64,000 bases of DNA from Megalopta genalis (GCF_051020955.1 NW_027476386.1:124001-188000); one strand, 5' to 3'; shown: positions 1 to 14,098, counted from the first letter of the stretch. Notes: generated by a model from the sequence alone, not told the origin. Made by a program: numbers and translations.

Positions 1-600
1 CAAATCCATGCGATACATTTTATTTAGCTTCAAATCAATGCGAAGTAGTAGGCTTAGCTTCAAGTCCATGCGAAAGACATAATTTTGCTTCAAATCATTG
101 CGAAGTAGAAGATTTAGCAACATATCCATACGAATCAAATGGTTTAGCTTCAAATACTTGTGTTATACATGATTCAGATCCAAATGCAGGCGACACAAAC
201 GAGGTAGCTTCAAATCCATGCGATACACATGATTTAGCTTCAAATCAATGCGAAGTAGAAGGCTTATCTTCAAATCCATCCGAAACAAATGTTTTAGCTT
301 CAAATACTCGTGATATACATGACTTAGCTTCAAATGCAGGCGAAACAAACGAGTTAGCTTCAAATCCAAGCTAAAAACATGATCTAGCTTCAAATCAATG
401 CGAAGTAGAAGACTTAGCTTCAAGTACATGCGAAAGACATAATTTTGTTCAAATCAATGCGAAGTAGAAGATTTTTGCTACAAATCCATACGAATCAAAT
501 GGTTTAGCTTCAAATACATGCGATATAAATGATTTAGCTTCGAATGCAGGCGAAACAAACGAGTTAGCTTCAAATCCATGCGATACACATGATTTAGTTT

Positions 601-902
601 CAAATCAATGCCAAGTAGGAGGCTTATCTTCAAATCCATCCGAAACAAAAGGTTTAGCTTCAAATACTTGCGAATCTAAGTGATATAGCTTCAACTGAAT
701 GCGAAACAAACGAGTTAGCTTCAAATCCATGCGATACATTTGATTTAGTTTCAAATCAATGCCAAGTAGGAGGCTTATCTTCAAATCCATCCGAAACAAA
801 AGGTTTAGCTTCAAATACTTGCGAATCTAAGTGATATAGCTTCAACTGAATGCGAAACAAACGAGTTAGCTTCAAATCCATGCGATACATTTGATTTAGC
901 TT
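601..902 (+). repeat. 151-bp tandem duplication (one HOR)
   Basis: The stretch starting CAAATCAATGCCAAGTAGGA at 601 restarts at 752, an offset of 151 bp. The unit is five monomers, one of them 31 bp long (TTGCGAATCTAAGTGATATA has one extra base). Both copies carry the rare GCCAAG variant, so the duplication is recent. Confidence 0.9.
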
Positions 903-2782
903 CAAATCAATGCGAAGTAGAAGGCTTAGCTTCAAGTTCATGCGAAACAAATGGTTCAGCTTCAAATACTTGAGATATGCATGATTTAGCTTCAATCGCA
1001 TGCGAAACAAACGAGTTAGCTTCAAACCCATGCGAAACACATGATTTAGCTTCCAATTCGTTCGAAGCACATGGTTTAGCTTAATATTCATGCGAAACAA
1101 ATGGTTCAGCATGAAATACTTGTGATATACATGATTTAGCTTCAACTGCATGTGAAACAAACGTGTTAGCTTCAAATTCAAGCGAAACACATAATTCAGC
1201 ATCAAATCAATGCGAAGTAGAAGGCTTAGCTGCAAATACATGAGAAACAAATGATTTATCTTTTGATAGTTGCGATATAAGTTATATAGCTTCAAATGCA
1301 GGCGAAAAAATCGAGTTAGCTCCAAATCAATGCTAAGTAGAAGGCATATCTTCAAATCCATGCGAAAGAAATGGTTTATCTTCAAATACTTGTGATATAC
1401 ATGATTAAGCGTCAAATGCAGGCGAAACTTACGAGTTAGCTTCAAATCCATGCGAAACCCCTGATTTAGCTACAAATTCATATGAAACACATGGGTTATA
1501 TTCATATTCTTGCGAAACAAATGATTTAGTTTCAGATACTTGTGATAAACATGATTTAGCTTCAACTGCATGCCAAACTAACGAGTTAGCTTCAAATCCA
1601 CGCGAAGTAGAATGATTTGCTTCAAATACGTGAGAAACAAACGACTTAGCTTCAAATTCTAGCGAAACATATGATTTAGCTTCAAACTCATGCGAAACAC
1701 ATGGTTAAGCTTAATATTCATGCAGAACAAATGGTTCAGCTTCAAATTCTTGTGATATACACGATTTAGCTTCAACTGCATGTGAAACAAACGTGTTAGC
1801 TTTAAATTCAAGCGAAAGAAATGATTCAGCTTCAAATGAATGCGAAGTAGAATGCTTATCTTCAAATCCATGCGAAACAATTGGTTTAGCTTCAAATACT
1901 TGTGACATAAGTGATATAGCTTCAACTGCATGCGAAACAAACCAGTTATCTTCAAATCCATGCGGAACAAATGATTTAGCTTCAAATCAATGCGACGTAG
2001 AAGTCTTAGCTTCAAATCAATGCGAGTCAAATGGTTTAGCTTCAAATACTTGTGATATACCTGATTTAGATTCAGCTGCATGCGGAATAAACGATTTAGC
2101 GTCACACCCAAGGGAAACACATGATTTAACTTCAAATCAATGCGAAATAGAAGCCTTAATTTCAAATAAATGCGAAACAAATGGTTCAGCTTCAAATACT
2201 TGAGATATGCATGATTTAGCTTCAATCGCATGCGAAACAAACGAGTTAGCTTCAAATCCATGCGTATCACAGGATTCAGCTTTAAATCAATGCGAAGTAG
2301 CAGGCTTAGCTTCAAACCCATGCGAAACAAATGGTTTAGCTTCAAATACTTGCGAATCTAAGTGATATAGCTTCAACTGAATGCGAAACAAACGAGTTAG
2401 CTTCAAATCCATGCGATACATTTTATTTAGCTTCAAATCAATGCGAAGTAGAAGGCTTAGCTTCAAGTCCATGCGAAAGACATAATTTTGCTTCAAATCA
2501 TTGCGAAGTAGAAGATTTAGCAACATATCCACACGAATCAAATGGTTTAGCTTCAAATACTTGTGATATACCTGATACAGCTCCAAATGCAGGCAACACA
2601 AACGAGGTAGCTTCAAATCCATGCGATACACATGATTTAGCTTCAAATCGATGCGAAGTAGAAGGCTTATCTTCAAATCCATGCGAAACAAATGTTTTAG
2701 CTTCAAATACTTGTGATATACATGATTTAGTTTCAAATGCCGGCGAAACAAACGAGTTAGATTCCAATCCATGCGATACACA
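741..2782 (+). repeat. 2042-bp tandem unit, copy 1
   Basis: This block repeats at an offset of 2042 bp. Translations of frames at 1659-2345, 1793-2203 and 2287-2856 are identical to those at 3701-4387, 3835-4245 and 4329-4898, and 756-1451 differs from 2798-3493 by one residue. The period equals 68 monomers plus 2 bp, explained by two 31-bp monomers carrying GAATCTAAGTGATA (near 825 and 2355). Confidence 0.92.
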
Positions 2783-4824
2783 TGATTTAGTTTCAAATCA
2801 ATGCGAAGTAGGAGGCTTATCTTCAAATCCATCCGAAACAAAAGGTTTAGCTTCAAATACTTGCGAATCTAAGTGATATAGCTTCAACTGAATGCGAAAC
2901 AAACGAGTTAGCTTCAAATCCATGCGATACATTTGATTTAGCTTCAAATCAATGCGAAGTAGAAGGCTTAGCTTCAAGTTCATGCGAAACAAATGGTTCA
3001 GCTTCAAATACTTGAGATATGCATGATTTAGCTTCAATCGCATGCGAAACAAACGAGTTAGCTTCAAACCCATGCGAAACACATGATTTAGCTTCCAATT
3101 CGTTCGAAGCACATGGTTTAGCTTAATATTCATGCGAAACAAATGGTTCAGCATGAAATACTTGTGATATACATGATTTAGCTTCAACTGCATGTGAAAC
3201 AAACGTGTTAGCTTCAAATTCAAGCGAAACACATAATTCAGCATCAAATCAATGCGAAGTAGAAGGCTTAGCTGCAAATACATGAGAAACAAATGATTTA
3301 TCTTTTGATAGTTGCGATATAAGTTATATAGCTTCAAATGCAGGCGAAAAAATCGAGTTAGCTCCAAATCAATGCTAAGTAGAAGGCATATCTTCAAATC
3401 CATGCGAAAGAAATGGTTTATCTTCAAATACTTGTGATATACATGATTAAGCGTCAAATGCAGGCGAAACTTACGAGTTAGCTTCAAATCCATGCGAAAC
3501 CCCTGATTTAGCTACAAATTCATATGAAACACATGGGTTATATTCATATTCTTGCGAAACAAATGATTTAGTTTCAGATACTTGTGATAAACATGATTTA
3601 GCTTCAACTGCATGCCAAACTAACGAGTTAGCTTCAAATCCACGCGAAGTAGAATGATTTGCTTCAAATACGTGAGAAACAAACGACTTAGCTTCAAATT
3701 CTAGCGAAACATATGATTTAGCTTCAAACTCATGCGAAACACATGGTTAAGCTTAATATTCATGCAGAACAAATGGTTCAGCTTCAAATTCTTGTGATAT
3801 ACACGATTTAGCTTCAACTGCATGTGAAACAAACGTGTTAGCTTTAAATTCAAGCGAAAGAAATGATTCAGCTTCAAATGAATGCGAAGTAGAATGCTTA
3901 TCTTCAAATCCATGCGAAACAATTGGTTTAGCTTCAAATACTTGTGACATAAGTGATATAGCTTCAACTGCATGCGAAACAAACCAGTTATCTTCAAATC
4001 CATGCGGAACAAATGATTTAGCTTCAAATCAATGCGACGTAGAAGTCTTAGCTTCAAATCAATGCGAGTCAAATGGTTTAGCTTCAAATACTTGTGATAT
4101 ACCTGATTTAGATTCAGCTGCATGCGGAATAAACGATTTAGCGTCACACCCAAGGGAAACACATGATTTAACTTCAAATCAATGCGAAATAGAAGCCTTA
4201 ATTTCAAATAAATGCGAAACAAATGGTTCAGCTTCAAATACTTGAGATATGCATGATTTAGCTTCAATCGCATGCGAAACAAACGAGTTAGCTTCAAATC
4301 CATGCGTATCACAGGATTCAGCTTTAAATCAATGCGAAGTAGCAGGCTTAGCTTCAAACCCATGCGAAACAAATGGTTTAGCTTCAAATACTTGCGAATC
4401 TAAGTGATATAGCTTCAACTGAATGCGAAACAAACGAGTTAGCTTCAAATCCATGCGATACATTTTATTTAGCTTCAAATCAATGCGAAGTAGAAGGCTT
4501 AGCTTCAAGTCCATGCGAAAGACATAATTTTGCTTCAAATCATTGCGAAGTAGAAGATTTAGCAACATATCCACACGAATCAAATGGTTTAGCTTCAAAT
4601 ACTTGTGATATACCTGATACAGCTCCAAATGCAGGCAACACAAACGAGGTAGCTTCAAATCCATGCGATACACATGATTTAGCTTCAAATCGATGCGAAG
4701 TAGAAGGCTTATCTTCAAATCCATGCGAAACAAATGTTTTAGCTTCAAATACTTGTGATATACATGATTTAGTTTCAAATGCCGGCGAAACAAACGAGTT
4801 AGATTCCAATCCATGCGATACACA
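2783..4824 (+). repeat. 2042-bp tandem unit, copy 2
   Basis: Near-identical second copy of the preceding block. It differs visibly at its first beta monomer (GCGAAG where copy 1 has GCCAAG). Confidence 0.92.
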
Positions 4825-5031
4825 TGATTTAGTTTCAAATCAATGCGAAGTAGGAGGCTTATCTTCAAATCCATCCGAAACAAAAGGTTTAGCTTCAAAT
4901 ACTTGCGAATCTAAGTGATATAGCTTCAACTGAATGCGAAACAAACGAGTTAGCTTCAAATCCATGCGATACATTTGATTTAGCTTCAAATCAATGCGAA
5001 GTAGAAGGCTTAGCTTCAAGTTCATGCGAAA
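4825..5031 (+). repeat. 2042-bp tandem unit, truncated copy 3
   Basis: The sequence follows the start of copy 2 at the same 2042-bp offset until about 5031, inside a monomer reading TTCATGCGAA. It then switches to a stretch resembling about 2480 onward (AGACATAATTTTGCTTC). This is a junction between different positions of the same larger unit, as expected of unequal exchange. Confidence 0.85.
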
Positions 5032-6823
5032 GACATAATTTTGCTTCAAATCATTGCGAAGTAGAAGATTTAGCAACATGTCCATACGAATCAAATGGTT
5101 TAGCTTCAAATACTTGTGATATACATGATTCAGCTCCAAATGCAGGCGAAACAAATGAGTTAGCTTCAAATCCATGCTAAACACATGATCTAGCTTCAAA
5201 TCAATGCGAAGTAGAAGGCTTAGCTTCAAGTACATGCGAAAGACATAATTTTGTTCAAATCAATGCGAAGTAGAAGATTTAGCTACAAATCCATACGAAT
5301 CAAATGGTTTAGCTTCAAATACATGTGATATAAATGATTTAGCTTCAAATGCAGGCGAAACAAACGAGTTAGCTTCAAATCCATGCGATACACATGATTT
5401 AGCTTCAAATCAATGCGATGTCGAAAGCTTAGCTTCAAGTACATGCGATGTAGAAAGCTTAGCTTCAAGTACATGCGAGGGACATAATTTTGCTACAATT
5501 CAATGCGAAGTAGAAGGCTTATCTTCAAATCCATCCGAAACAAATGGTTTAGCTTTAAATACTTGCGGTATACATGATTCAGCTACAAATGAAGGCGAAT
5601 CAGACGAGTTAGCTTCATATCCATGCGATACACATGATTTAGCTTCATATCAATGCGAAGTAGAAGGCTTACCTTCAAATCCATCCGAAACAAATGGTTT
5701 AGCTTTAAATACTTGTGGTATACATGATTCAGCTCCAAATGAAGGCGAATCAGACGAGTTAGCTTCGAATCCATGCGATACACATGATTTAGCTTCATAT
5801 CAATGCGAAGTAGAAGGCTTATCTTCAAATCCATCCGAAACAAATGGTTTAGCTTCAAATACTCGTGATATACATGATTTATCTTCAAATGCAGGCGAAA
5901 CAAACGAGTTAGCTTCAAATCCATGCGATACACATGATTTAGCTTCAAATCAATGCGAAGTAGGAGGCATAGCTTCAAATACGTGCGAAACAAATGATTT
6001 ATCTTCAGATAAATGCGATATAAGTGATATAGCTTGAAATTCAGGCGAGACAATCGAGTTAGCTTCAAATTAATGCGAAGTAGAAGGCTTATATTCAAAC
6101 CCATGCGAGACAAATGTTTTAGCTTCAAATACTTGTGATATACATGATTTAGTTTCAAATGCAGGCGAAACAAACGAGTTAACTTCAAATCCAAGCGAAA
6201 CACATGATCTAGCTTCAAATCAATGCTAAGTAGAAGGCTTAGCTTCAAGTCCATGCGAAACAAATGATTTAGATTCAGATACTTGCGATATATGTGATAT
6301 AGCTTCATCTGCATGCGAAACAAACGAAATTAGCTTCAAATCCATGCGAAACAAATGATTGAGCTTCAAACAGTTGGGATATAGGCTATATAGCTTCAAA
6401 TGCAGGCGAAACAAACCAGTTATCTTCAATTCCATACGTAACACATGATTTAGCTTAAAATTAATGCGAAACACATCTATTAGCTTCAAATTTTGTGCGA
6501 AACACATGATTTAGCTGCAAATCAATGCGATGTAGAAGGTTTTGCTCAAATCCATGCGAAACAAATGATTTAGCTTCAGATACTTGCGATATATGTGATA
6601 TAGCTTCAACTGCATGCGAAACAAACGAGTTAGCTTCAAATCCATGCGAAACACATGATTTAGATGCAAATCAATGCGATGTAGAAGGTTTAGCTTCAAA
6701 TCCATGCGAAACAAATGATTTAGCTTCAAACACTTGGGATATAAGTGATATAGCTTCAAATGCAGACGAAACAAACGACTTAGCTTCAGATCCATGCGAA
6801 ACAAATGATTACAGCTTCAGATA

Positions 6824-7657
6824 CTAGCGATATAAGCGATATTGCTTCAAGTGCAGTCGAAACAAACGAGTTAGCTTCAAATCCATGCGGAACACATGAT
6901 TTAGCTTAAAACTCATACGATACACGTGGATTAGATTCAAATCCATGTCAAAAAAATACAGATTCAGATACTTGTGATATACGTTATTTAGATTCAACTG
7001 CATGCGCAACAAACGAGTTAGCTTCAAATCCATGCGAAACAAATGATTGAGCTTCAAACAGTTGGGATATAGGCTATATAGCTTCAAATGCAGGCGAAAC
7101 AAACCAGTTATCTTCAATTCCATACGTAACACATGATTTAGCTTAAAATTAATGCGAAACACATCTATTAGCTTCAAATTCGTGCGAAACACATGAATTA
7201 GCTGCAAGTCAATGCGATGTAGAAGGTTTTGCTTCAAATCCATGCGAAACAAATGATTTAGCTTCAGATACTTGCGATATATGTGATACAGCTTCATCTG
7301 CATGCGAAACAAACGAGTTAGCTTCAAATCCATGCGAAACACATGATTTAGATGCAAATCAATGCGATGTAGAAGGTTTAGCTTCAAATCCACGCGAAAC
7401 AAATGATTTAGCTTCAGATACTTGCGATATAAGTGATAAAGCATCAAATGCAGGTGAAACGAACGAGTTAGATGCAAATCCATGCGAAATACATGATTAA
7501 GCAGCAAATCAATGCGATGTAGAATGTTTAGCTTCAAATCCATTCGAAACCAATGTTTTAGCTTCAGATACTTGCGATATAAGTGACATAGCTTCAAACG
7601 CAGACGAAACAAACGAGTTAGCTCCAAGTCCATGCGAAACAAACGATTTAGCTTCAA
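6824..7657 (-). other. Open frame (277 codons), probably not a gene
   Basis: The longest open frame in the 6.2-9.0 kb subfamily II domain, with decapeptides such as KLYHLYRKYL and KLNLLHRIDL. It consists only of repeat monomers. Confidence 0.66.
7381..7530 (+). repeat. Reference 150-bp HOR unit, subfamily II
   Basis: A five-monomer unit of the second subfamily: gamma 7381-7410, delta 7411-7440 (starts GCTTCAGATAC and contains GATATAAGTGATA), epsilon 7441-7470, alpha 7471-7500 and beta 7501-7530 (contains GATGTAGAATG). Monomer order is the same as in subfamily I, but tails differ consistently: GATGTAGAAGGTTTA replaces GAAGTAGAAGGCTTA, and an AAGTGATATA-type tail replaces ACATGATTTA in delta. 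This shows that both subfamilies descend from one five-monomer ancestor. Confidence 0.85.
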
Positions 7658-7964
7658 ATCAATGCGAAGTAGAAGGCTTGGCTTCTAATCCATGCGGAAC
7701 AAATGATTTAGCTTCATATACTTGCGATATAAGTGATATAGATTCAACTGCAGGCGAAATAAACGAGTTAGCTTCATATGCAAGCGAAACACATGATTTA
7801 TCGTCAAATCAATGCGATGTAGAAGGTTTAGCTTCAAATCCATGCGAAACAAATGATTTAGCTTCAAACACTTGGGATATAAGTGATATACCTTCAAATG
7901 CAGACGAAACAAACGAGTTAGCTTCAAATCCTTGCGAAACACATGATTTAGCTGCAAATCAATG

Positions 7965-8992
7965 CGAACTAGATATCATATCTTCAAATCCATGCAAAAC
8001 ACATGATTTTTCTTCAAATACCTGCGATGTAAGTGATATAGCTTCAACTGCAGACGAAGCAAACGAGCTAGCTTCAAATCCAAGCGAAACACATGATTTA
8101 TCTTCAAATCAATTCAAAGTAGAATGCTTAGCTTCAAAATCTATGCGAAACACATGATTTAGCTGCAAATCAATGCCATGTTGAAGGTTTAGCTTCAAAT
8201 CCATGCGAAACAAATGATTTAGCTTCAAACACATTGGATATAGGTGATATAGCTTCAAATGCAGACGAATCAAACGAGTTAGCTTCAAAATCCATGCCAT
8301 ACATATGATTTAGCTTCAAATCAATGCGATGTAGAAGGTTTTGCTTCAAATCCATGAGAACAAATGATTTAGCTTCAAATACTTGGGATATAAGTGATAC
8401 AGCTTCAAATGCAGACGAAGCAAACGAGTTAGCTTCAAATCCATGCGAAACATATGATTTAGCTTCAAACACATTGGATATAGGTGATAAAGCTTCAAAT
8501 GCAGACGAATCAAACGAGCTAGCTTCAAAATACTTGCCATACACAAGATTTAGCTTCAAATCAATGCGATGTAGAAGGTTTAGCTTCAAATCCATGCGAC
8601 ACAAATGATTTAGCTTCAGATACTTGCGATATAAGTGATATAGCTTCAAATGCAGGGGAAACAAACGAGTCAGCTTCAAATCCATGCAAAACACATGCTG
8701 AAGCTTCAAATCAATGCAATGTAGAAGGTTTACCTTCAAATCCATGCGAAACAAATGATTTAGCATCAGATATTTGCGATAAAAGTGATATAGATTCAAA
8801 TGAAGACCAAACAAACGAGTTAGCTACAAATCCAAGCGAAGCACATGATTTAGCTTCAAACACTTGGGATATAAGTGATTTAACTTCAAATGCAGACGAA
8901 TCAATCGAGTTAGCTTCAAAATCCATGCAACACACATCATTTAGCTTCAAATCAATGCGATGTAGAAGGTTTAGCTTCAAATCCAACGAAAC
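7965..8992 (+). repeat. Dispersed block A, copy 1
   Basis: This block recurs at 33413-34500, about 25.5 kb away. The offset is 25448 bp up to about 8180 and 25508 bp afterwards, because the distant copy holds two extra monomers (60 bp) near 33640-33700. Shared rare features include CTTGCCATACACAAGATTTA and ACACATTGGATATAGG. Shorter relatives lie at about 31900-32480, 34900-35885 and 38250-38820. Confidence 0.85.
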
Positions 8993-9212
8993 ACATGATT
9001 TAGCTTCAAATCAATGCGAAGTAGAAGGCTTACCTGCAAATCCGAGCGGTACAAATGATTTAGCTTGAAATACTTGCGAAATATGTGATATAGCTTCAAC
9101 TGCATGCGAAACAAACCAGTTAGCTTCAAATCTATGCGAAATACATGATTTAGCATCAAATCAATGCGAAGTAGAAGTCATAGCTTCAAAACCATGCGAA
9201 GCGAATAGAATA

Positions 9213-10920
9213 ACTTCAAATACTTGTTTTATACACGATTTAGCTTCAACTGCTTGCAAAACAAACGAGTTAGGTTCAAATCCAAGCGAAGCACATTATT
9301 TAGCTTCAAATCAATGCGAAGTAGGAGGCTTAGCTTCAAAAGCCATCGAATCAAATGGTTTAGCTTCAAATACTTGTGATATACATGATTTAGCTTCAAC
9401 TGCATGCGAAACAAACGTGTTATCTTCAAATTCAAGCGGAACGCATGATTCAGCTTCAAATCAATGCGTAGAAGTTGGCATTGTTTCAAATCCATGCGAC
9501 ACGAATAGTTTAGCGTCAAATACTTGTTTTATATATGATTTAGCTTTAACTACATGCGGAACAAACGAGTTATCTTCAAATCCAAGCGAATCACATGATG
9601 TAGCCTCAAATCAATGCGAAGTAGAAGGCTTAGATTCAAATCCATGTGAAACGAATAGTTTAACTTCAAATACTTGTGAGATACATGATTTAGCTTCAAC
9701 TGCACCTGAAACAAACGTGTAGGCTTCAAATTCGAGCGAAACACACGATATAGCTCCAAATCAATGCGATGTAGAAGTTTTAGCTTCAAATCCATGCGAA
9801 TCAAATGATTTAGCTTCAAACACTTTGGATATAAGTGATATAGCTTCAAATGCAGACGAATCAAACGACTTAGCTTCAAAATCCATGCCATACACATTAT
9901 TTAGCTCCAAATCAATGCGAGGTCTAAGGCTTAGCTTCATATCCATGAGAAACAAATGATTTAGGTTCAGAGAATTGTGATATAAGTGATATAGCTTCAG
10001 ATGCAGGCGAAAAGAACGAGATAGCTTCAAATCCATGCGAAACACATGCTTTAGCTGCAAATCAATGCGATGTAGAAAGTTTAGCTTCAAATCCATGCGA
10101 AATAATTGATTTAGATTCAGATACTTGCGATATTAGTGATATAGCTTCAAATGCAGACGAAACAAACGAGTTAGCTTCAAATTCATGCGAAACACATGTT
10201 TCTGCTTCAAATCAAAGCGAAGTAGAAGGCTTATCTTCAAATCCATCAGAAACAAATGGTTTAGCTTGAAATACTCGTGATATACATGATTTAGCTTCAA
10301 ATGCAGGCGAAACAAACGAGTTACCTTCAAATCCAAGCGAAACACATGATCTAGCTTCAAATCAATGCGAAGTAGAAGGCTTGGCTTCAATTCCATGCGA
10401 AAGACATAATTTCGTTCAAATCAATGCGAAGTAGAAGATTTAGCTACAAATCCATACGAATCAAATGGTTTAGCTTCAAATACTTGTGATGTACATGATT
10501 CAGTTTAAAATGCAGGCGAAACAAACGAGTTAGCTTCCAATCCATGCGATACACATGATTTAGCTTCAAATCATTACGAAGTAGAAGGCTGATATTCGAA
10601 TCCATGCGTAACACATGGTTTAGCTTCAAATACCTGTGATAAACATGATTTAGCTTCAACTGCATGCGACAGAAACGAGTTAGCTTCAAATCCAAGCGAA
10701 ACACATGATTTAGCTTCAAATCAGTGCGAAGTAGAAGGCTTAGCTTCAAATCCATGCGCTACGAATGGTTTAGCTTCAAATACTTGTTTTATACATGGTT
10801 TAGCTTCAAATCATTACGAAGTTGAAGGCTGATATTAGAATCCTTACGAAACAAATGGTTTAGCTTCAAATCCTTATGATATACATGATTCAGCTTCAAA
10901 TGCATGCGAAACAAACGAGT
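9213..10920 (+). repeat. Dispersed block B, copy 1 (mixed subfamilies)
   Basis: This block matches 47853-49750 at an offset near 38.6 kb and, in part, 38989-40802. It opens with the rare TTGTTTTATACACGATTTAG. Relative to the other copies it lacks about 149 bp near 10590, where the two distant copies have an extra HOR. It contains a short subfamily II island at about 9730-10190. Confidence 0.82.
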
Positions 10921-10922
10921 TA

Positions 10923-11875
10923 GCTTCAAAACCATGTGAAACAAATGATTTAGCATCAGTTACTTGCGATATAAGTGATATAGCTTCAAATTCAGGGGAA
11001 ACAAACGAGTTAGCTTCAAATTCATGCAAAACACATGATTTAACAGCAAATCAATGCGATGTAGAAGGTTTAGCTTCAAATCCATGCTAAACAAATGATT
11101 TAGCTTCAGATACTTGCGATATATGTGATATAGTATCAAATGCAGGCGAAACGAACGAGTTAGCTGCAAATCCATGCGAAACACATGATTTAGATGCAAA
11201 TCAATGCGATGCTGAAGCTTTAGCTTCAAATCCATGAGAAACAAATGATTTAGCTTCAGATACTAGCGATATATGTGATATTGCTTCAAGTGCAGACGAA
11301 ACAAACGAGTTAGCTTCAAGTCCATGCGAAACAAATGATTTAGGTTCAGATACTTGCGATATAAGTGATATAGTTTCAAATGCAGACGGAACAAACGAGT
11401 TAGCTTCAAATCCCTGCGAAACAAAGGATTTAGGTTCAGATACTTGCGATATAGGTGATATAGCTTCAAATGCAGGAGAAACAAACGAGTTAGCTCGAAA
11501 TCCAAGCGAAACACATGATTTTGCTTCAAATCAATGCGAAGTAGAAGGCTTAGCTTCAAAACCATGTGAAACAAATGATTTAGCATCAGTTACTTGCGAT
11601 ATAAGTGATATAGCTTCAAATTCAGGGGAAACAAACGAGTTAGCTTCAAATTCATGCAAAACACATGATTTAACAGCAAATCAATGCGATGTAGAAGGTT
11701 TAGCTTCAAATCCACTCGACACAAATGATTAAGCTTCAGATACTTGCGATATAAGTGACATAGCTTCAAATGCAGGCGAAACGAACGAGTTAGCTGCAAA
11801 TCCATGCGAAACACATGATTTAGCTGCAAATCAATGCGACGATGAAGGTTTAGCTTCAAATCCATGCGAAACAAA
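10923..11875 (+). repeat. 630-bp-spaced duplication
   Basis: The stretch AACCATGTGAAACAAATG at about 10929 recurs at about 11559, followed by the same order of variants (CAAATTCAGGGGAAAC, then AACAGCAAATC). The spacing is 630 bp, 21 monomers. Copies are less alike than those of the larger duplications. Confidence 0.75.
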
Positions 11876-12526
11876 TGATTTAGCTTCAGATACTAGCAAT
11901 ATATGTGATATTGCTTCAAGTGCAGACGAAACAAACGAGTTAGCTTCAAATCCATGCGGAACACATGATTGAGCTTAAAATTCATGCGATTTAGAAGGTT
12001 TAGCTTCAAATCCATGCGAAACAAATGATTTAGCTTCAGATACTTGCGATATAAGTGATAAAGCATCAAATGCATGTGAAACGAACAAGTTACCTGCAAA
12101 TCCATGCGAAACACATGATTTAGCAGCAAATCAATGCGATGTAGAATGTTCAGCTTCAAATCCATTCGAAACAAATGATTTATCTTCAGATACTAGCGAT
12201 ATAAGTGATATTGCTTCAAGTGCAGACGAAACAAACGAGTAAGATTCAAATCCATGCGAAACAAATGATTTAGAAGCAAATCAATGCGATGTAGAAGGTT
12301 TAGCATCAAATCCATGCGAAACCAATGATTTAGCTTCAGATACTTGCGATATAAGTGATATAGATTCAAATGCAGACGAAACAAACGAGATAGCTTCAAA
12401 TCAATGCGACACAAATGATTTAGCTTCAGATACTTGCGATATAAGTGACACAGCTTCAAATGCAGGGGAAACAAACCAGTTAGCTTCAAATCCATGCAAA
12501 ACACATGATTGAGCTTCAAATCAATG

Positions 12527-13333
12527 CTATGTAGTTGGTTTAGCTTCAAATCCATGCGAAACACATGATTTATCAGCAAAACAATGCGATGTAGAATGCT
12601 TAGCTTCAAACCCACGAGAAACAAAAGATTTAGGGTCACATACATTCCATTTGTGATATAGCTTCAAATGCAGGAGAAACAAACGAGTTAGCTCCAAATC
12701 CATGCGAATCAAACGATTTAGCTTCAAATCAATGCGAAGTAGAAGGTTTAGCTTCAAATCCATGCGACACAAATGATTTGGCTTCAAATTCTTGCGATAT
12801 AAATTATATAGTTTCAAATGAAGACGAAACAAACGAGTTAGCTTCAAATCCATGCAAAACACATGATTATGCTTCAAATCCATGCTACGTAGAAGGTATA
12901 GCTTCAAATTCATGCGACACAAGTGATTTAGCTTCAGATACTTGCGATATAAGTGGTATAGCTTCAAATGCAGGGTAAACAAACGAGTTAGCTTCAAATC
13001 CATGCGAAACAAATGATTTAGCTTCAGATAATAGCGATATATGTGATATTGCTTCAAGTGCAGACGAAACAAACGAGTTAGCTTCAAATCCAAGCGGAAA
13101 ACATGATTGAGCTTAAAATTCATGCGATTTAGAACGTTTAGCTTCAAATCCATGCGAATCAAATGATTTTTCTTCAAATACTTGCGATACAAGTGACATA
13201 GCTTCAAATGCAGGCGAAACAAGTTACCTTCAAATCCATGCGACACAATTGATTTTGCATCAGATACATGCGATATAAGTGATATAGCTTCAAAGGCAGG
13301 GGAAATAAACGAGTTAGCAGCAAATCCATGCAA
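12527..13333 (-). other. Open frame (268 codons) that changes repeat register
   Basis: This minus-strand frame reads FEAKSFVSHG-type decapeptides at its start and KLNHLFRMDL-type decapeptides further on, because off-length monomers move the frame between the two stop-free minus registers. It ends again in the FEAKSFVSHG register. The mixture argues against a conserved protein. Confidence 0.66.
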
Positions 13334-14098
13334 AACACATGATTGAGCTTCAAATCATTACTATGTAGAAGGTTCAGCTTAAAATCCATGCGACACAAAT
13401 GATTTAGCTTCAGATGCTTGGGATATAAGTGATATAGCTTCAAATGGAGCCGAAACAAACGAGTTAGCTTCAAATCCATGCGAAACACATGATTTATCAG
13501 CAAAACAATGCGATGTAGAATGCTTAGCTTCAAACCCACGCGAAACAAATGATTTAGGGTCACATACATTCGATTTGTGATATAGCTTCAAATGCAGGAG
13601 AAACAAACGAGTTAGCTCCAAATCCATGCGAAACAAACGATTTAGCTTCAAATCAATGCGATGTAGAAGGTTTAGCTTCGAATCCATGCGTAACAACTGA
13701 TTTAGCTACAAACGCTCGGGATATAAGTGATATAGCTTCAAATGCAGACGAAACAGACGAGTAAGCTTCAAATTCATGCGAAACACAGGATTTTGCTGCA
13801 AATCAATGCGATGTAGAAGGTTTAGCTTCAAATCCATGCAAAACAAATGATTAAGCATGTGATTCTTGTGATATAATTGATATAGCTTAAAATGAAGGTG
13901 AAACAAAAGAGTTAGCTTCAAGTCCATGCGAAACATATGATATAGCTTGAAATCAATGCGATTTAGAAGGTTTAGCTTCAAATCCATGCGAATCAAGTGA
14001 TTTAGCATCAGTTACTCGCGATATAAGTGACACAGCTTCAAATGCAGGGGAAACAAACGAGTTAGCTTCAAATCCATGCGATACACATGATTTAGCTT

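Larger units (their letters stand above)
1..6240. repeat. Subfamily I domain, left end
   Basis: Mostly beta monomers with GAAGTAGAAGGCTTA and delta monomers with TGTGATATACATG. It contains the 151-bp and 2042-bp tandem duplications. Occasional subfamily-II-like delta monomers (GATATAAGTTATATAG near 1280 and 3320, GATATAAGTGATATAG near 6020) are interspersed, so the edge at about 6240 is approximate. Confidence 0.75.
6240..8990. repeat. Subfamily II domain
   Basis: Beta monomers here are mostly GATGTAGAAGGTTTA and delta monomers GATATAAGTGATATA, with gamma tails ACAAATGATTTA. Two stretches near 6240-6540 and 6930-7240 are related copies about 690 bp apart; both carry AACAGTTGGGATATAGGC. The transition back to subfamily I is near 8990. 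Confidence 0.75.

Noticed and set aside
12633..12660. Promoter-like AT-rich motif around the 28-bp monomer (ACATACATTC...GTGATATAG)
   Set aside because: It is a monomer with a two-base deletion, copied at about 13557 and 15445. There is no adjacent gene or other promoter element.
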